Positions 51,436 through 60,262 of a stretch of DNA of 64,000 nt are shown in pieces. Made by a program: the position numbers and the translations under genes. Origin of the DNA: Fimenecus sp045594885 (lineage in GTDB: Bacteria > Bacillota > Clostridia > Oscillospirales > Acutalibacteraceae). The notes beneath the pieces were generated by a model, which had not been told where the DNA came from, ran no database searches, and was given only the letters and a program-made list of their open reading frames with translations. Where the stretch lies: assembly GCA_045594885.1 (NCBI GenBank), contig JAZNZJ010000075.1, positions 1 through 64,000 on the forward strand, written 5' to 3'. How positions within the stretch are numbered: position 1 is the stretch's first letter; every line of letters begins with the position of its first letter.

Positions 51436-51860
51436 TGCTTTTACCTAAGAGAGTAAAATACCGTCGCGTTCACAGAGGACGTTTGACAGGTAAGGCTTCA
51501 AGAGGTACTCAGGTTGCATATGGCGATTATGGTCTTGTGTCTCTTGAACCAGCTTGGATTACATCTAACCAGATTGAAGCAGCCCGTATTGCTATGACAA
51601 GATATATCAAACGTGGCGGTCAGGTTTGGATTAAAATTTTCCCAGACAAGCCAATCACAGAGAAACCTGCTGAAACTCGAATGGGTTCAGGTAAAGGTTC
51701 TCCAGAATATTGGGTTGCAGTTGTTAAGCCCGGTCGCGTAATGTTCGAGATTAAGGGTGTTTCAGAGGAAGTTGCTCGTGAGGCTATGCGTCTTGCAGCT
51801 AACAAGCTTCCCGTAAAATGCAAGTTTGTAACTAAAGAAGAACAGGGTGGTGAGCAGTAA
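51435..51860 (+). CDS. rplP: 50S ribosomal protein L16
   Basis: 141 residues; LPKRVKYRRVHRGR, the loop RMGSGKGSPEYWVAVVKPG next to the A site, ending in KFVTKEE. Begins inside a TAATG overlap with rpsC and ends in one with rpmC, so the three are translationally coupled. Confidence 0.98.
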   Translation: MLLPKRVKYRRVHRGRLTGKASRGTQVAYGDYGLVSLEPAWITSNQIEAARIAMTRYIKRGGQVWIKIFPDKPITEKPAETRMGSGKGSPEYWVAVVKPGRVMFEIKGVSEEVAREAMRLAANKLPVKCKFVTKEEQGGEQ

Positions 51861-52063
51861 TGAAAGCAAGCGAGATTAGAAAGCTCTCTCCCAGCGAGTT
51901 AGAGGCAAAGCTCTTAGAGCTCAAAGACGAACTTTTCAAGCTTCGTTTTCAACAAGCCATCAACCAACTCGAAAATCCTATGAGAATCAGTGCCGTTAAG
52001 AAAGACATTGCACGAGTTAAGACAGTAATTCGTGACATTGAGCTTCACGGCAAAGAGTCTTAA
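51860..52063 (+). CDS. rpmC: 50S ribosomal protein L29
   Basis: 67 residues, two helices: KASEIRKLSPSELEAKLLEL and NPMRISAVKKDIARVKTVI. At the exit tunnel beside L23. Confidence 0.97.
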   Translation: MKASEIRKLSPSELEAKLLELKDELFKLRFQQAINQLENPMRISAVKKDIARVKTVIRDIELHGKES

Positions 52064-52083
52064 GGAAAGGGAGGGCGTTCAAA

Positions 52084-52338
52084 ATGGAAAGAAACCTCAG
52101 AAAAACATTAGTCGGCATCGTAACAAGCGATAAGATGGATAAAACTGTTGTTGTTTCAATCAAAGACAGAGTTAAGCATCCTCTTTACAGCAAAATCGTT
52201 AACAGAACAGTGAAAATTAAAGCTCACGATGAAAATAACGAGTGCGGTGTAGGCGACAGAGTATTAGTAATGGAAACACGTCCACTTTCAAAAGATAAGA
52301 GATGGCGTGTTGCTGAAATTATCGAGAAAGCTAAGTAA
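52084..52338 (+). CDS. rpsQ: 30S ribosomal protein S17
   Basis: 84 residues, OB fold; RNLRKTLVGIVTSDKMDKTV, KAHDENNECGVGDRV and METRPLSKDKRWRV. Binds 16S helix 11 early in assembly. Confidence 0.98.
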   Translation: MERNLRKTLVGIVTSDKMDKTVVVSIKDRVKHPLYSKIVNRTVKIKAHDENNECGVGDRVLVMETRPLSKDKRWRVAEIIEKAK

Positions 52339-52356
52339 TTAAAGGAGGCAATCATT

Positions 52357-52725
52357 GTGATACAGCAGCAGACTTACCTCAAGGTTGCCGATAACACCGG
52401 TGCAAAAGAATTAATGTGCATCCGAGTTCTCGGTGGTTCAGGTAGAAGATATGCTAACATCGGCGATGTCATTGTAGCATCTGTTAAAAAAGCAGCCCCC
52501 GGCGGTATCGTTAAGAAGGGCGATGTTGTAAAGGCAGTCGTTGTTCGTTCAGTAAAAGGCGTTCGTAGAGATGACGGAACATATATCCGTTTCGACGAAA
52601 ACGCAGCAGTTATTATTAAAGAAGACAAGAACCCCAAAGGTACTCGTATCTTTGGACCGGTTGCAAGAGAACTTCGTGATAAGGACTATATGAAAATCCT
52701 TTCTCTTGCTCCCGAAGTACTTTAA
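52357..52725 (+). CDS. rplN: 50S ribosomal protein L14
   Basis: 122 residues; QQQTYLKVADNTGAKELMCI and GTRIFGPVARELRDKDYMKI. The start is GTG at 52357 with AAAGGAGG upstream. At the subunit interface; also the binding site of silencing factor RsfS. Confidence 0.98.
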   Translation: MIQQQTYLKVADNTGAKELMCIRVLGGSGRRYANIGDVIVASVKKAAPGGIVKKGDVVKAVVVRSVKGVRRDDGTYIRFDENAAVIIKEDKNPKGTRIFGPVARELRDKDYMKILSLAPEVL

Positions 52726-52738
52726 GGAGGTGCCCTAA

Positions 52739-53080
52739 ATGAGTAAAGTTCATGTAAGAACAGGTGACGAAGTTATCGTTATCAACGGTAAAAACCGTGG
52801 CAAGAAGGGCAAGGTACTTGAAGTTAGCCCTTCAGAAGGCAAGGTTATTGTTGAAGGCGTAAATATGGTATCAAAGCATGTTAAACCTCGCAAGATGGGT
52901 GAACAGGGCGGTATCATTAAGGCAGAAAGTGCTCTTTACGCTGATAAAGTTCAGCTTGTTTGCCCCAAGTGCGGTCAGCCAACAAGAGTTGGTCACGTAG
53001 TTGAGGTTGACGAGAAGACAGGCAAAAAAGTTAAGTATCGTGTTTGCAAGAAAGCAAGCTGCGGTGCAAAGTTTGAATAA
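52739..53080 (+). CDS. rplX: 50S ribosomal protein L24
   Basis: 113 residues; KOW motif in VHVRTGDEVIVINGKNRGKKG and a C-terminal zinc-ribbon-like part with CPKCGQPTRVG and CKKASCG. Starts 50S assembly. Confidence 0.97.
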   Translation: MSKVHVRTGDEVIVINGKNRGKKGKVLEVSPSEGKVIVEGVNMVSKHVKPRKMGEQGGIIKAESALYADKVQLVCPKCGQPTRVGHVVEVDEKTGKKVKYRVCKKASCGAKFE

Positions 53081-53094
53081 GGAGGAACAATAAA

Positions 53095-53637
53095 ATGGCA
53101 GTTAGACTTAAAGAAATGTACAAAGCCGAAGTTGTTCCTGCACTTCAGAAGAAGTTCAATTATAAGAGCGTTATGCAGATTCCTAAGATTGATAAGGTTA
53201 TTATCAACGTTGGCTGCGGCGAAGCTAAGGACAACGCAAAGGTTGTTGACGCTATTATGAACGACCTCGGTCAGATTACCGGTCAGAAGCCAGTTAAGTG
53301 CGTAGCTAAGAAATCAGTTGCTAACTTCAAGCTTCGTGAAGGTATGACAATCGGTGTTAAAGTAACACTCAGAGGCGACAAGATGTATGAATTCATCGAC
53401 AGATTCTTCAATCTTGCTCTTCCTCGTGTTCGTGACTTCAGAGGTATCAACCCTAACTCATTCGATGGTAGAGGTAACTACTCAATGGGTGTTAAGGAAC
53501 AGTTGATTTTCCCTGAAATCGATTATGATAAGATTGATAAGGTTCGCGGAATGGATATCTGTTTCGTAACTACAGCTAACACAGACGAAGAAGCACGTGA
53601 GTTATTAACACTCATGGGTGCACCATTCGCTAAATAA
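53095..53637 (+). CDS. rplE: 50S ribosomal protein L5
   Basis: 180 residues; MQIPKIDKVIINVGCGEA, GQKPVKCVAKKSVANFKLRE and VRDFRGINPNSFDGRGNYS. Carries 5S rRNA with L18. Confidence 0.98.
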   Translation: MAVRLKEMYKAEVVPALQKKFNYKSVMQIPKIDKVIINVGCGEAKDNAKVVDAIMNDLGQITGQKPVKCVAKKSVANFKLREGMTIGVKVTLRGDKMYEFIDRFFNLALPRVRDFRGINPNSFDGRGNYSMGVKEQLIFPEIDYDKIDKVRGMDICFVTTANTDEEARELLTLMGAPFAK

Positions 53638-53650
53638 GGAGGGGTAACAA

Positions 53651-53836
53651 GTGGCTAAGACATCTATGAAAGTTAAGCAGGCAAGACCTGCAAAGTACTC
53701 AACAAGAGCTTATAACAGATGCAAAATCTGTGGCAGACCACACGCTTACCTCCGTAAATATGGCGTTTGCCGTATTTGCTTCAGAGAGTTAGCACACGCA
53801 GGTCAGATTCCCGGCGTTAAGAAATCAAGCTGGTAA
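53651..53836 (+). CDS. rpsN: 30S ribosomal protein S14, zinc type
   Basis: 61 residues with a zinc knuckle, CKICGRPHAYLRKYGVCRIC, the short (type Z) form usual in Firmicutes. GTG start at 53651 after AAGGAGGGG. The zinc-free alternative form often kept for zinc starvation is not in this window. Confidence 0.98.
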   Translation: MAKTSMKVKQARPAKYSTRAYNRCKICGRPHAYLRKYGVCRICFRELAHAGQIPGVKKSSW

Positions 53837-53871
53837 TTAGAGCAATCAAATTTTATAGGAGGTAACTCATT

Positions 53872-54270
53872 ATGCAAATTACTGATTCAATCGGTGATAT
53901 GCTCACCAGAATCCGCAATGCGAATTCTGCAAAGCATGATACAGTGAAAGTGCCTGCATCAAACATGAAGAAAGCGATTGCTCAAATTCTTGTTGATGAA
54001 GGTTACATCAAAGGATTTACAGTAGAGGAAGACGGCAAACAGGGTGTTATTGAAATCGCTCTTAAGTACGGTCCTAACAAATCAAGCGTAATCACAGGTC
54101 TTAGAAGAGTATCTAAACCAGGTTTACGTATTTACACAAACTGTGAAGACATGCCTAAGGTAATGAAAGGTCTTGGTATTGCAATCCTTTCAACATCTAA
54201 GGGTGTTATGACAGATAAAGAGGCTCGCAAGCAGAACGTAGGCGGCGAAGTTCTCGCATTCATCTGGTAA
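53872..54270 (+). CDS. rpsH: 30S ribosomal protein S8
   Basis: 132 residues; DSIGDMLTRIRNANSAKHDT and the C-terminal GVMTDKEARKQNVGGEVLAFIW. In E. coli S8 represses the spc operon by binding near rplE; no such copy of its site was looked for in detail here. Confidence 0.98.
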   Translation: MQITDSIGDMLTRIRNANSAKHDTVKVPASNMKKAIAQILVDEGYIKGFTVEEDGKQGVIEIALKYGPNKSSVITGLRRVSKPGLRIYTNCEDMPKVMKGLGIAILSTSKGVMTDKEARKQNVGGEVLAFIW

Positions 54271-54285
54271 GAGGAGGTACAGTAA

Positions 54286-54828
54286 ATGTCACGTATAGGC
54301 AGACAGCCCGTTGCAATTCCAGCAGGGGTTGAAGTTAAAGTAGATGGCAGCACTGTTACCGTTAAAGGCCCTAAGGGTACTCTTACAAAAACAGTGCACA
54401 GCAATATGAAGGTTGAGCTTGACGGTGCTACAGTAGTTGTAACTCGTCCTGATGACTCAAACCTTAACAAATCACTCCATGGTCTTACACGTACACTCAT
54501 CGCTAACATGGTTGAAGGCGTTGAGAAGGGTTATTCAAAAGAACTCGAAGTTAACGGTGTAGGTTACCGTGTAGCAATGCAGGGTAAGGACCTTGTTCTC
54601 AACATCGGTTTCTCACATCAGGTAATTATGCCATTACCAGAGGGAATCGCAGTTGAAACTCCAAACCCAAACAAAATCGTTATCTCAGGTCCTGATAAGC
54701 AGGTTGTTGGTCAGTTCGCAGCAGAAGTTCGTGAAAAGAGACCACCAGAGCCATATAAGGGCAAGGGTATCAAATATGCTGACGAGCATATCCGTCGTAA
54801 AGAAGGTAAAGCCGGTAAGGGCAAATAA
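54286..54828 (+). CDS. rplF: 50S ribosomal protein L6
   Basis: 180 residues; SRIGRQPVAIPAGVEV at the start, and KRPPEPYKGKGIKYADE-type end (PPEPYKGKGIKYADEHI). Two similar half domains near the factor-binding site. Confidence 0.98.
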   Translation: MSRIGRQPVAIPAGVEVKVDGSTVTVKGPKGTLTKTVHSNMKVELDGATVVVTRPDDSNLNKSLHGLTRTLIANMVEGVEKGYSKELEVNGVGYRVAMQGKDLVLNIGFSHQVIMPLPEGIAVETPNPNKIVISGPDKQVVGQFAAEVREKRPPEPYKGKGIKYADEHIRRKEGKAGKGK

Positions 54829-54846
54829 TAGGAGGAGAGTAAAGTT

Positions 54847-55206
54847 ATGGTTAATAGACCAGATACAAAAGCGGCAAGACTCAAGAGACATAAGAGAGTC
54901 CGCGCTAAGATTTCAGGCACTGCTGAGTGCCCCCGCCTTAATGTGTTCCGTTCTCTCCAGCACATCTATGCTCAGTTGATTGACGACGTTGCAGGTGTTA
55001 CACTTGTTAGCGCTTCTTCAACAGAGAAGGACTTCACAAATTACGGCGGAAACAAGGATGCTGCTAAAGAAGTAGGTAAGCTCCTTGCAGAACGTGCAAA
55101 AGAAAAGAACATTACTGATGTTGTATTTGACAGAGGCGGTTACGTTTACACAGGTAGAGTAGCTGCTCTCGCAGAAGGTGCCCGTGAGGGCGGCCTCAAC
55201 TTCTAA
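54847..55206 (+). CDS. rplR: 50S ribosomal protein L18
   Basis: 119 residues; RHKRVRAKISGTAECPRLNV and DRGGYVYTGRVAALAEGARE. Binds 5S rRNA. TAGGAGGAG upstream of the ATG. Confidence 0.98.
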   Translation: MVNRPDTKAARLKRHKRVRAKISGTAECPRLNVFRSLQHIYAQLIDDVAGVTLVSASSTEKDFTNYGGNKDAAKEVGKLLAERAKEKNITDVVFDRGGYVYTGRVAALAEGAREGGLNF

Positions 55207-55224
55207 GGAAAGGAGAAATTAATA

Positions 55225-55725
55225 ATGGCTATTATTGACGCATCAACACTCGAACTTCAGGAAAGAGTAGTTGCTATCAACCGTGTTTCTAAAACAGTTA
55301 AGGGCGGCCGCATTATGAAATTCTCCGCTTTAGTTGTTGTAGGTGACGGTAACGGCATCGTAGGCTTCGGTCTTGGTAAATCAGGCGAAGTTCCGGATGC
55401 TATCCGTAAGGGTATTGAAGCTGCTAAGAAGAATCTTATCAAGGTTTCTCTTAAGGGCACATCAATTCCTCACGAAATCACAGGTAAATATGGTGCAGGT
55501 GTAGTTCTTATGAAGCCTGCAGCACCTGGTACTGGTGTTATCGCTGGTGGTCCTGTTCGTGCCGTTGTTGAAATGGTAGGTATCAAGGACATCCGTTCAA
55601 AGGCACTTCGTTCAAACAACCCCTGCAATGTAGTTCGTGCTACAATCGACGGACTTTCAAAGCTCCGTACAGCAGAGGAAGTTGCTGCTATTCGTGGCAA
55701 GTCAGTTAAAGAGATTACAGAATAA
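55225..55725 (+). CDS. rpsE: 30S ribosomal protein S5
   Basis: 166 residues; double-stranded RNA-binding fold with RVSKTVKGGRIMKFSALVVV and GIVGFGLGKSGEVPDAIRKG, the decoding-fidelity region. Followed directly by rpmD. Confidence 0.98.
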   Translation: MAIIDASTLELQERVVAINRVSKTVKGGRIMKFSALVVVGDGNGIVGFGLGKSGEVPDAIRKGIEAAKKNLIKVSLKGTSIPHEITGKYGAGVVLMKPAAPGTGVIAGGPVRAVVEMVGIKDIRSKALRSNNPCNVVRATIDGLSKLRTAEEVAAIRGKSVKEITE

Positions 55726-55740
55726 GGAGGAGTGGAGAAT

Positions 55741-55920
55741 ATGGCAAACCTTCAGGTTAAACTCGTAAAGAGTCTTATCGGATGCAAAAAAGACCAAATC
55801 GCCACTGCTCACGCACTTGGTCTCCGCAAAATCGGGGATGTGGCTACTCAGCCCGAGAATCCTCAGACACAGGGTAAAATTAAGAAGATTTCACATCTTT
55901 TAGAGGTTACTAAGGCTTAA
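55741..55920 (+). CDS. rpmD: 50S ribosomal protein L30
   Basis: 59 residues; LQVKLVKSLIGCKKDQIATA and GLRKIGDVATQPENPQTQGK. The ATG at 55741 fits AAGGAGGAG best; the in-frame GTG at 55732 is too near that site. Confidence 0.97.
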   Translation: MANLQVKLVKSLIGCKKDQIATAHALGLRKIGDVATQPENPQTQGKIKKISHLLEVTKA

Positions 55921-55934
55921 GGAGGTGCACAAAA

Positions 55935-56375
55935 ATGAAATTGCACGAACTTTCACCAGCTGCAGGCTCAAAGAAAGACGTAAAGCGTATCGGTAGAGGT
56001 GCTGCTTCAGGTCAGGGTAAAACAGCAGGTAAGGGACACAAGGGTCAAAAGGCCCGTGCAGGCAGAGGTATGCAGGTCGGTTTTGAAGGCGGTCAGATGC
56101 CTTTGCAGAGAAGACTTCCAAAGCGTGGATTTAACAACATCTTCGCAAAGGAAATCGCAACTGTTAACGTTTCAGCACTCAATGCATTTGAGGATGGCGC
56201 AACAGTAACAATCGAGGCACTTGTTGAAGCAGGCCTTGTAAAGAAAGCTCTTGACGGAGTTAAAGTATTAGGAAACGGCGAACTCAGCAAAAAGCTTACT
56301 GTTCAGGTTAATGCATATTCTGATGCTGCAAAGCAGAAGATTGAATCAGCAGGCGGAAAGGCTGAGGTGATTTAA
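55935..56375 (+). CDS. rplO: 50S ribosomal protein L15
   Basis: 146 residues; KLHELSPAAGSKKDVKRIGR and the Gly/Lys/Arg-rich GRGAASGQGKTAGKGHKGQ stretch, followed by FEGGQMPLQRRLPKRGF. Immediately before secY, as in most bacteria. Confidence 0.98.
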   Translation: MKLHELSPAAGSKKDVKRIGRGAASGQGKTAGKGHKGQKARAGRGMQVGFEGGQMPLQRRLPKRGFNNIFAKEIATVNVSALNAFEDGATVTIEALVEAGLVKKALDGVKVLGNGELSKKLTVQVNAYSDAAKQKIESAGGKAEVI

Positions 56376-56377
56376 CC

Positions 56378-57709
56378 GTGCTCCGTACTTTTGCGAATGC
56401 GTGGAAAATTGCTGATTTAAGAAAGAAGCTTCTTTTCACAGCAGTAATAGTTTTAATTTATAGAATTGGTTCAGCATTACCCGTACCATTCGTTGATATC
56501 GCAATGAGAGGCGACGGACTCTTTGCTGAAGAGGGTGTAGGCACACTTATGACTTACCTTTCAATGATGACAGGTAACGCATTCAACTACGGTACATTGT
56601 TTGCACTCTCAATTACACCATACATCAACGCATCAATTATCATTCAGCTTTTAGCTGTTGCAATTCCTTATTTGCAAAACCTTTCAAAAGAAGGTGCTGA
56701 AGGAAGAAAGAAGTTAAACAAGATTACTCGTTATGGCTCAGTTTTTCTTGGTCTTTTACAGAGTGTAGCATACTACTTCTTCATTCGTTCACAGGGATAT
56801 TTGATGACAGATGCTAACGGAAAAGCTTTCACAGGCTTTTCAATGGTATTCCAAGCAATCGTTGTAATTCTTTGCTACACAGCAGGTACAACAATTGTTA
56901 TGTGGCTTGGCGAACAGATTAACGAAAAGGGTATCGGAAATGGTATTTCAGTTATCCTCTTTGCAGGTATCGTAGCTCGTATGCCTACAACAATTGCAAA
57001 CCTCTATCAGTATCTCGACAGAGGTGGCGCATACTTCGTATTTGTTCCGATTGCTGCAATTGCTCTTGTTGCTATGATTTTCTTCATTGTTTGGATGGAT
57101 AATGGTGAAAGAAGAATTCCGGTTCAGTACGCAAAGCGTGTTGTAGGTCGTAAGATGTACGGCGGTCAGAACACTCATATGCCAATTAAGGTTAATATGT
57201 GCGGTGTTCTTCCTGTTATCTTCGCATCATCAATTCTTTCACTTCTTCCCACAATTGCAATGTGGGCTCCCGGTAAGGAAGGCGGCGTTTGGAACAAGCT
57301 TACAACAGTATGGCTTGGTCAGACACATCCTTTCTACGGAACACTTTATTTCATTTTGATTATTGCGTTTGCATATTTCTATGCAGCAATTCAGTACAAC
57401 GCAGTTGAAATGGCTGATAACCTTCGTAAGAATAGCGGTTCAGTTCCCGGTATTCGCCCAGGTAAGCCAACATCAACATATATTCAGAAGATTCTTAACA
57501 GAATGACACTTATCGGTGCTCTTCTTCTTAGCGTTGTAGCTATGTTCCCAATTGTTTACTCACAGATTGCAGGCCTTTTCACAGAAAATGGTATGAACCT
57601 TGCAGTTGGCGGTACATCAATTATCATTATGGTTGGTGTTGCTCTTGAAACACAGAAGCAGCTTGAAAGCCAGATGATGATGCGTCACTACAAAGGCTTC
57701 CTTGATTAA
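56378..57709 (+). CDS. secY: Preprotein translocase subunit SecY
   Basis: 443 residues with ten membrane helices. DLRKKLLFTAVIVLIYRIGS opens it; the cytoplasmic loops carry ERRIPVQYAKR and NLRKNSGSVPGIRPG. It is the protein-conducting channel. GTG start at 56378 three bases after rplO, with GAGGTGA overlapping the end of that gene. Confidence 0.98.
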   Translation: MLRTFANAWKIADLRKKLLFTAVIVLIYRIGSALPVPFVDIAMRGDGLFAEEGVGTLMTYLSMMTGNAFNYGTLFALSITPYINASIIIQLLAVAIPYLQNLSKEGAEGRKKLNKITRYGSVFLGLLQSVAYYFFIRSQGYLMTDANGKAFTGFSMVFQAIVVILCYTAGTTIVMWLGEQINEKGIGNGISVILFAGIVARMPTTIANLYQYLDRGGAYFVFVPIAAIALVAMIFFIVWMDNGERRIPVQYAKRVVGRKMYGGQNTHMPIKVNMCGVLPVIFASSILSLLPTIAMWAPGKEGGVWNKLTTVWLGQTHPFYGTLYFILIIAFAYFYAAIQYNAVEMADNLRKNSGSVPGIRPGKPTSTYIQKILNRMTLIGALLLSVVAMFPIVYSQIAGLFTENGMNLAVGGTSIIIMVGVALETQKQLESQMMMRHYKGFLD

Positions 57710-57724
57710 TCGGAGGTAAATGGT

Positions 57725-58357
57725 ATGAACTTAATCCTTCTTGGCGCTCCGGGCGCAGGAAAAGGAACACAGGCAGAGAAGATTTGTGAAAAATTCAATA
57801 TTCCTGCTGTGTCAACAGGTAATATCATCAGAGAAGCTCTTAAAAATGGCACAGATATGGGACTTAAAGCTAAGTCCTATATCGATGCCGGAAAATTAGT
57901 TCCCGATGATGTTGTAATTGGTATTATTAAGGAAAGACTTGCTGAGGATGATTGCCAGAATGGTTTCATTCTTGATGGTTTCCCAAGAACAATACCTCAG
58001 GCAGAAGCTCTCGATAATATGGGCATCGTAATCGACAAGGTTGTTGATATCGAAGTTCCTGATGAAAAGATTGCTGCTCGTCTTTCAGGCAGAAGAGTTT
58101 GCTTAAAGTGCGGTGCAACTTATCATCTTGAATACAAAAAGCCCGCTAAAGACGGCATCTGCGATGTTTGTGGCGATGAACTTGTTCAGCGTAAGGATGA
58201 CAGCCCTGAAACAGTGCTTGACAGACTTAACGTTTATCACGAACAGACAGAACCACTTAAGGACTATTACGCAAAGACAGGTAAGTTAGTAATAGTTGAA
58301 GGACAGGAAGAGGTTGCAGATACAACTGCTCTTGTCTTCTCTGTATTGGAGGATTAA
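57725..58357 (+). CDS. adk: Adenylate kinase, zinc-LID type
   Basis: 210 residues: P-loop GAPGAGKGTQ at 8-17, DGFPRT near 84 and a LID zinc site made of CLKCGATYHL and CDVCG. Catalyses ATP + AMP to 2 ADP. The four-cysteine LID is typical of Gram-positive enzymes. CGGAGGTAA upstream. Confidence 0.98.
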   Translation: MNLILLGAPGAGKGTQAEKICEKFNIPAVSTGNIIREALKNGTDMGLKAKSYIDAGKLVPDDVVIGIIKERLAEDDCQNGFILDGFPRTIPQAEALDNMGIVIDKVVDIEVPDEKIAARLSGRRVCLKCGATYHLEYKKPAKDGICDVCGDELVQRKDDSPETVLDRLNVYHEQTEPLKDYYAKTGKLVIVEGQEEVADTTALVFSVLED

Positions 58358-58358
58358 C

Positions 58359-59111
58359 ATGATAGTGCTTAGAACTGCAAAAGAAATTGAGATGATGCGA
58401 AAAGCTTGTCAGATTTCGGCAGAAGCATTAAAGGTAGCAGGTGAGGCGGTCAAACCGGGTATAACAACATACGAGATTGACCAGATTGCTTACCGATATA
58501 TTAAAAAGCAAGGTGCTGAACCAAACTTTTTAAATTACAACGGATTTCCTGCTACCGCATGTATTTCCATAAATGACGAGGTTATTCACGGCATTCCCTC
58601 TAAAAAGAGAGTGCTCAAAGAGGGCGATATAGTAAGTATCGACCTTGGGGCAAAAGTGAATGGTTATAACGGCGATAATGCTGCTACTTTCGCAGTCGGA
58701 AATATTTCTGATGAAGCGAAGCGGCTGTGCGACACAACAAGAGAAAGTCTTTATAAGGCAATCGAACAGGCTGTCGCAGGCAACAGAATCGGCGATATTG
58801 GCTATGCAGTTCAGTCCTATTGTGAAGAAAGAGGTTTCTCGGTTGTTCGTGAATACACGGGCCACGGTGTAGGAACTCACCTTCACGAAGACCCGTCAGT
58901 TCCGAATTACGGAACACCTGGTAGAGGTCAGCGACTTCTTCCCGGAATGATAATTGCAATTGAACCCATGATAAATCAGGGCTCAAAAGCAATAAAATGT
59001 TTGCCTGACGGTTGGACCGTCAAAACGCTTGACGGCAAACTGTCCGCCCATTTTGAACACACTATTGTGATTACAAAGGGTGAGCCCATCATTTTAACAA
59101 AGCTTGTATGA
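58359..59111 (+). CDS. map: Type I methionine aminopeptidase
   Basis: 250 residues; EYTGHGVGTHLHEDP, the metal ligands in VSIDLGAKVNGYNGDNA (two Asp), His in TGHGVG, Glu in IEPMIN and FEHTIVIT. Removes the starting methionine. ATG at 58359, one base after adk's stop; TTGGAGG lies inside the end of adk. Confidence 0.97.
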   Translation: MIVLRTAKEIEMMRKACQISAEALKVAGEAVKPGITTYEIDQIAYRYIKKQGAEPNFLNYNGFPATACISINDEVIHGIPSKKRVLKEGDIVSIDLGAKVNGYNGDNAATFAVGNISDEAKRLCDTTRESLYKAIEQAVAGNRIGDIGYAVQSYCEERGFSVVREYTGHGVGTHLHEDPSVPNYGTPGRGQRLLPGMIIAIEPMINQGSKAIKCLPDGWTVKTLDGKLSAHFEHTIVITKGEPIILTKLV

Positions 59112-59119
59112 GGTGACTT

Positions 59120-59356
59120 ATGAAGTTTTGTGAGGGTGAACTGGTCATTTGTAACGCAGGTCGTGAAAAAAATCGATTATTGTGTGTAAAAGACTTTGAC
59201 GAAAAATATGTTTATCTCTGTGACGGTAAGGAGAGAAAGCTTGACAATCCGAAGCGAAAAAATCCAAAGCACGTTATAAAAACAGAGAAAATTCTTTCCG
59301 TAAAAGATATGAGTACGGACAGAGCATTGAGAAAAGCATTATCGAAAGAGGTTTAA
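59120..59356 (+). CDS. KOW-domain RNA-binding protein
   Basis: 78 residues; an SH3-like barrel resembling archaeal/eukaryotic L14e: EGELVICNAGREKNRLLCVKD, then a basic stretch LDNPKRKNPKHV. A small gene of this kind often stands between map and infA in Clostridia and bacilli. Role unproved; probably binds ribosomal RNA or aids assembly. GAGGTGAC precedes the ATG. Confidence 0.85.
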   Translation: MKFCEGELVICNAGREKNRLLCVKDFDEKYVYLCDGKERKLDNPKRKNPKHVIKTEKILSVKDMSTDRALRKALSKEV

Positions 59357-59360
59357 ACTT

Positions 59361-59579
59361 ATGGCAAAACAAGATATGATTGAAGTTGAAGGTACTGTTG
59401 TTGAAGTTCTTCCCAATACAAATTTTATTGTGGAGCTTGAAAACGGACACAAGGTACATGCTCGAATTTCGGGCAAACTTCGAATGAACTACATCAGAAT
59501 TCTTCAGGGCGATAAGGTAACAGTTGAATTGTCACCTTATGACCTTAATAACGGAAGAATCACATGGCGTTCAAAGTAA
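59361..59579 (+). CDS. infA: Translation initiation factor IF-1
   Basis: 72 residues, OB fold; DMIEVEGTVVEVLPNTNF, LENGHKVHARISGKLRMNYI and the end GRITWR. Blocks the A site during initiation. Confidence 0.98.
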   Translation: MAKQDMIEVEGTVVEVLPNTNFIVELENGHKVHARISGKLRMNYIRILQGDKVTVELSPYDLNNGRITWRSK

Positions 59580-59614
59580 AAATTTTGACAGCATTTTTTA
59601 GGAGGTAATTTATA

Positions 59615-59728
59615 ATGAAAGTCAGACCTTCTGTCAAGAAAATTTGCGAAAAGTGCAAAGTAATTAAACGCAAGGGTAAAGTAATGGTTATCTGTGAAAA
59701 CCCAAAGCACAAGCAGCGTCAGGGCTAA
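59615..59728 (+). CDS. rpmJ: 50S ribosomal protein L36
   Basis: 37 residues, KVRPSVKKICEKCKVIKRK, then VICENPKHKQRQG: a zinc knuckle of CxxC, a later Cys and His. Too short for most gene finders. TAGGAGG lies eight bases before the ATG. This is the zinc-binding form. Confidence 0.97.
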   Translation: MKVRPSVKKICEKCKVIKRKGKVMVICENPKHKQRQG

Positions 59729-59830
59729 GATAAATCGCAATGAGCTGCAACTGCAGAGCAGCTTGAATTTATCTTGGGCGCTCTCGCTCAATCGTTTCTA
59801 AAGTACTAAGGAACGATACAAACAAACCAT
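59729..59830 (+). promoter_or_regulatory. Structured spacer between rpmJ and rpsM
   Basis: GATAAAT (59729-59735) pairs with ATTTATC (59767-59773) and encloses AGCTGC/GCAGCT (59744-59763); further on, ATCGTT and AACGAT form a second hairpin (59792-59816). The gap of 148 bases is the longest inside the operon. It may be a regulatory element for S13-S11-S4-rpoA, by analogy with the S4-controlled alpha operon of E. coli, or an RNase site. Confidence 0.5.
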
Positions 59831-59876
59831 AAAAGGCTAAACAGCCGCATTTTTGAAAATGGAGGTGCAACTGTAA

Positions 59877-60245
59877 ATGGCTCGTATTTCAGGTGTTGAC
59901 TTACCAAGAGAAAAGAGAATCGAAATCGGTCTCACATATATCTATGGTATAGGCAGAAAAACAGCCAGCGACATTGTTGCTGCAACAGGTATCAATCCAG
60001 ACACACGTGTTAAGGATTTGACCGAAGAAGACGTTTCAAAGCTTCGTGAGTACATCGAACACAACGTAACAGTTGAAGGTGACCTCAGAAGAGAAACAGC
60101 ATTTGATATTAAAAGACTTGTTGAAATTGGTTGCTACAGAGGTGTTCGTCATCGCAAGGGTCTCCCAGTAAGAGGTCAGCGTTCAAAGACAAATGCTCGT
60201 ACACGTAAGGGACCAAAGAAGACAATCGCTAACAAGAAGAAGTAA
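59877..60245 (+). CDS. rpsM: 30S ribosomal protein S13
   Basis: 122 residues; ARISGVDLPREKRIEIGLTY, GIGRKTASDI and the C-terminal GLPVRGQRSKTNARTRKGP that reaches the P-site tRNA. Strong TGGAGG upstream. Confidence 0.98.
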   Translation: MARISGVDLPREKRIEIGLTYIYGIGRKTASDIVAATGINPDTRVKDLTEEDVSKLREYIEHNVTVEGDLRRETAFDIKRLVEIGCYRGVRHRKGLPVRGQRSKTNARTRKGPKKTIANKKK

Positions 60246-60262
60246 GAAGGAGGGACTTAATA

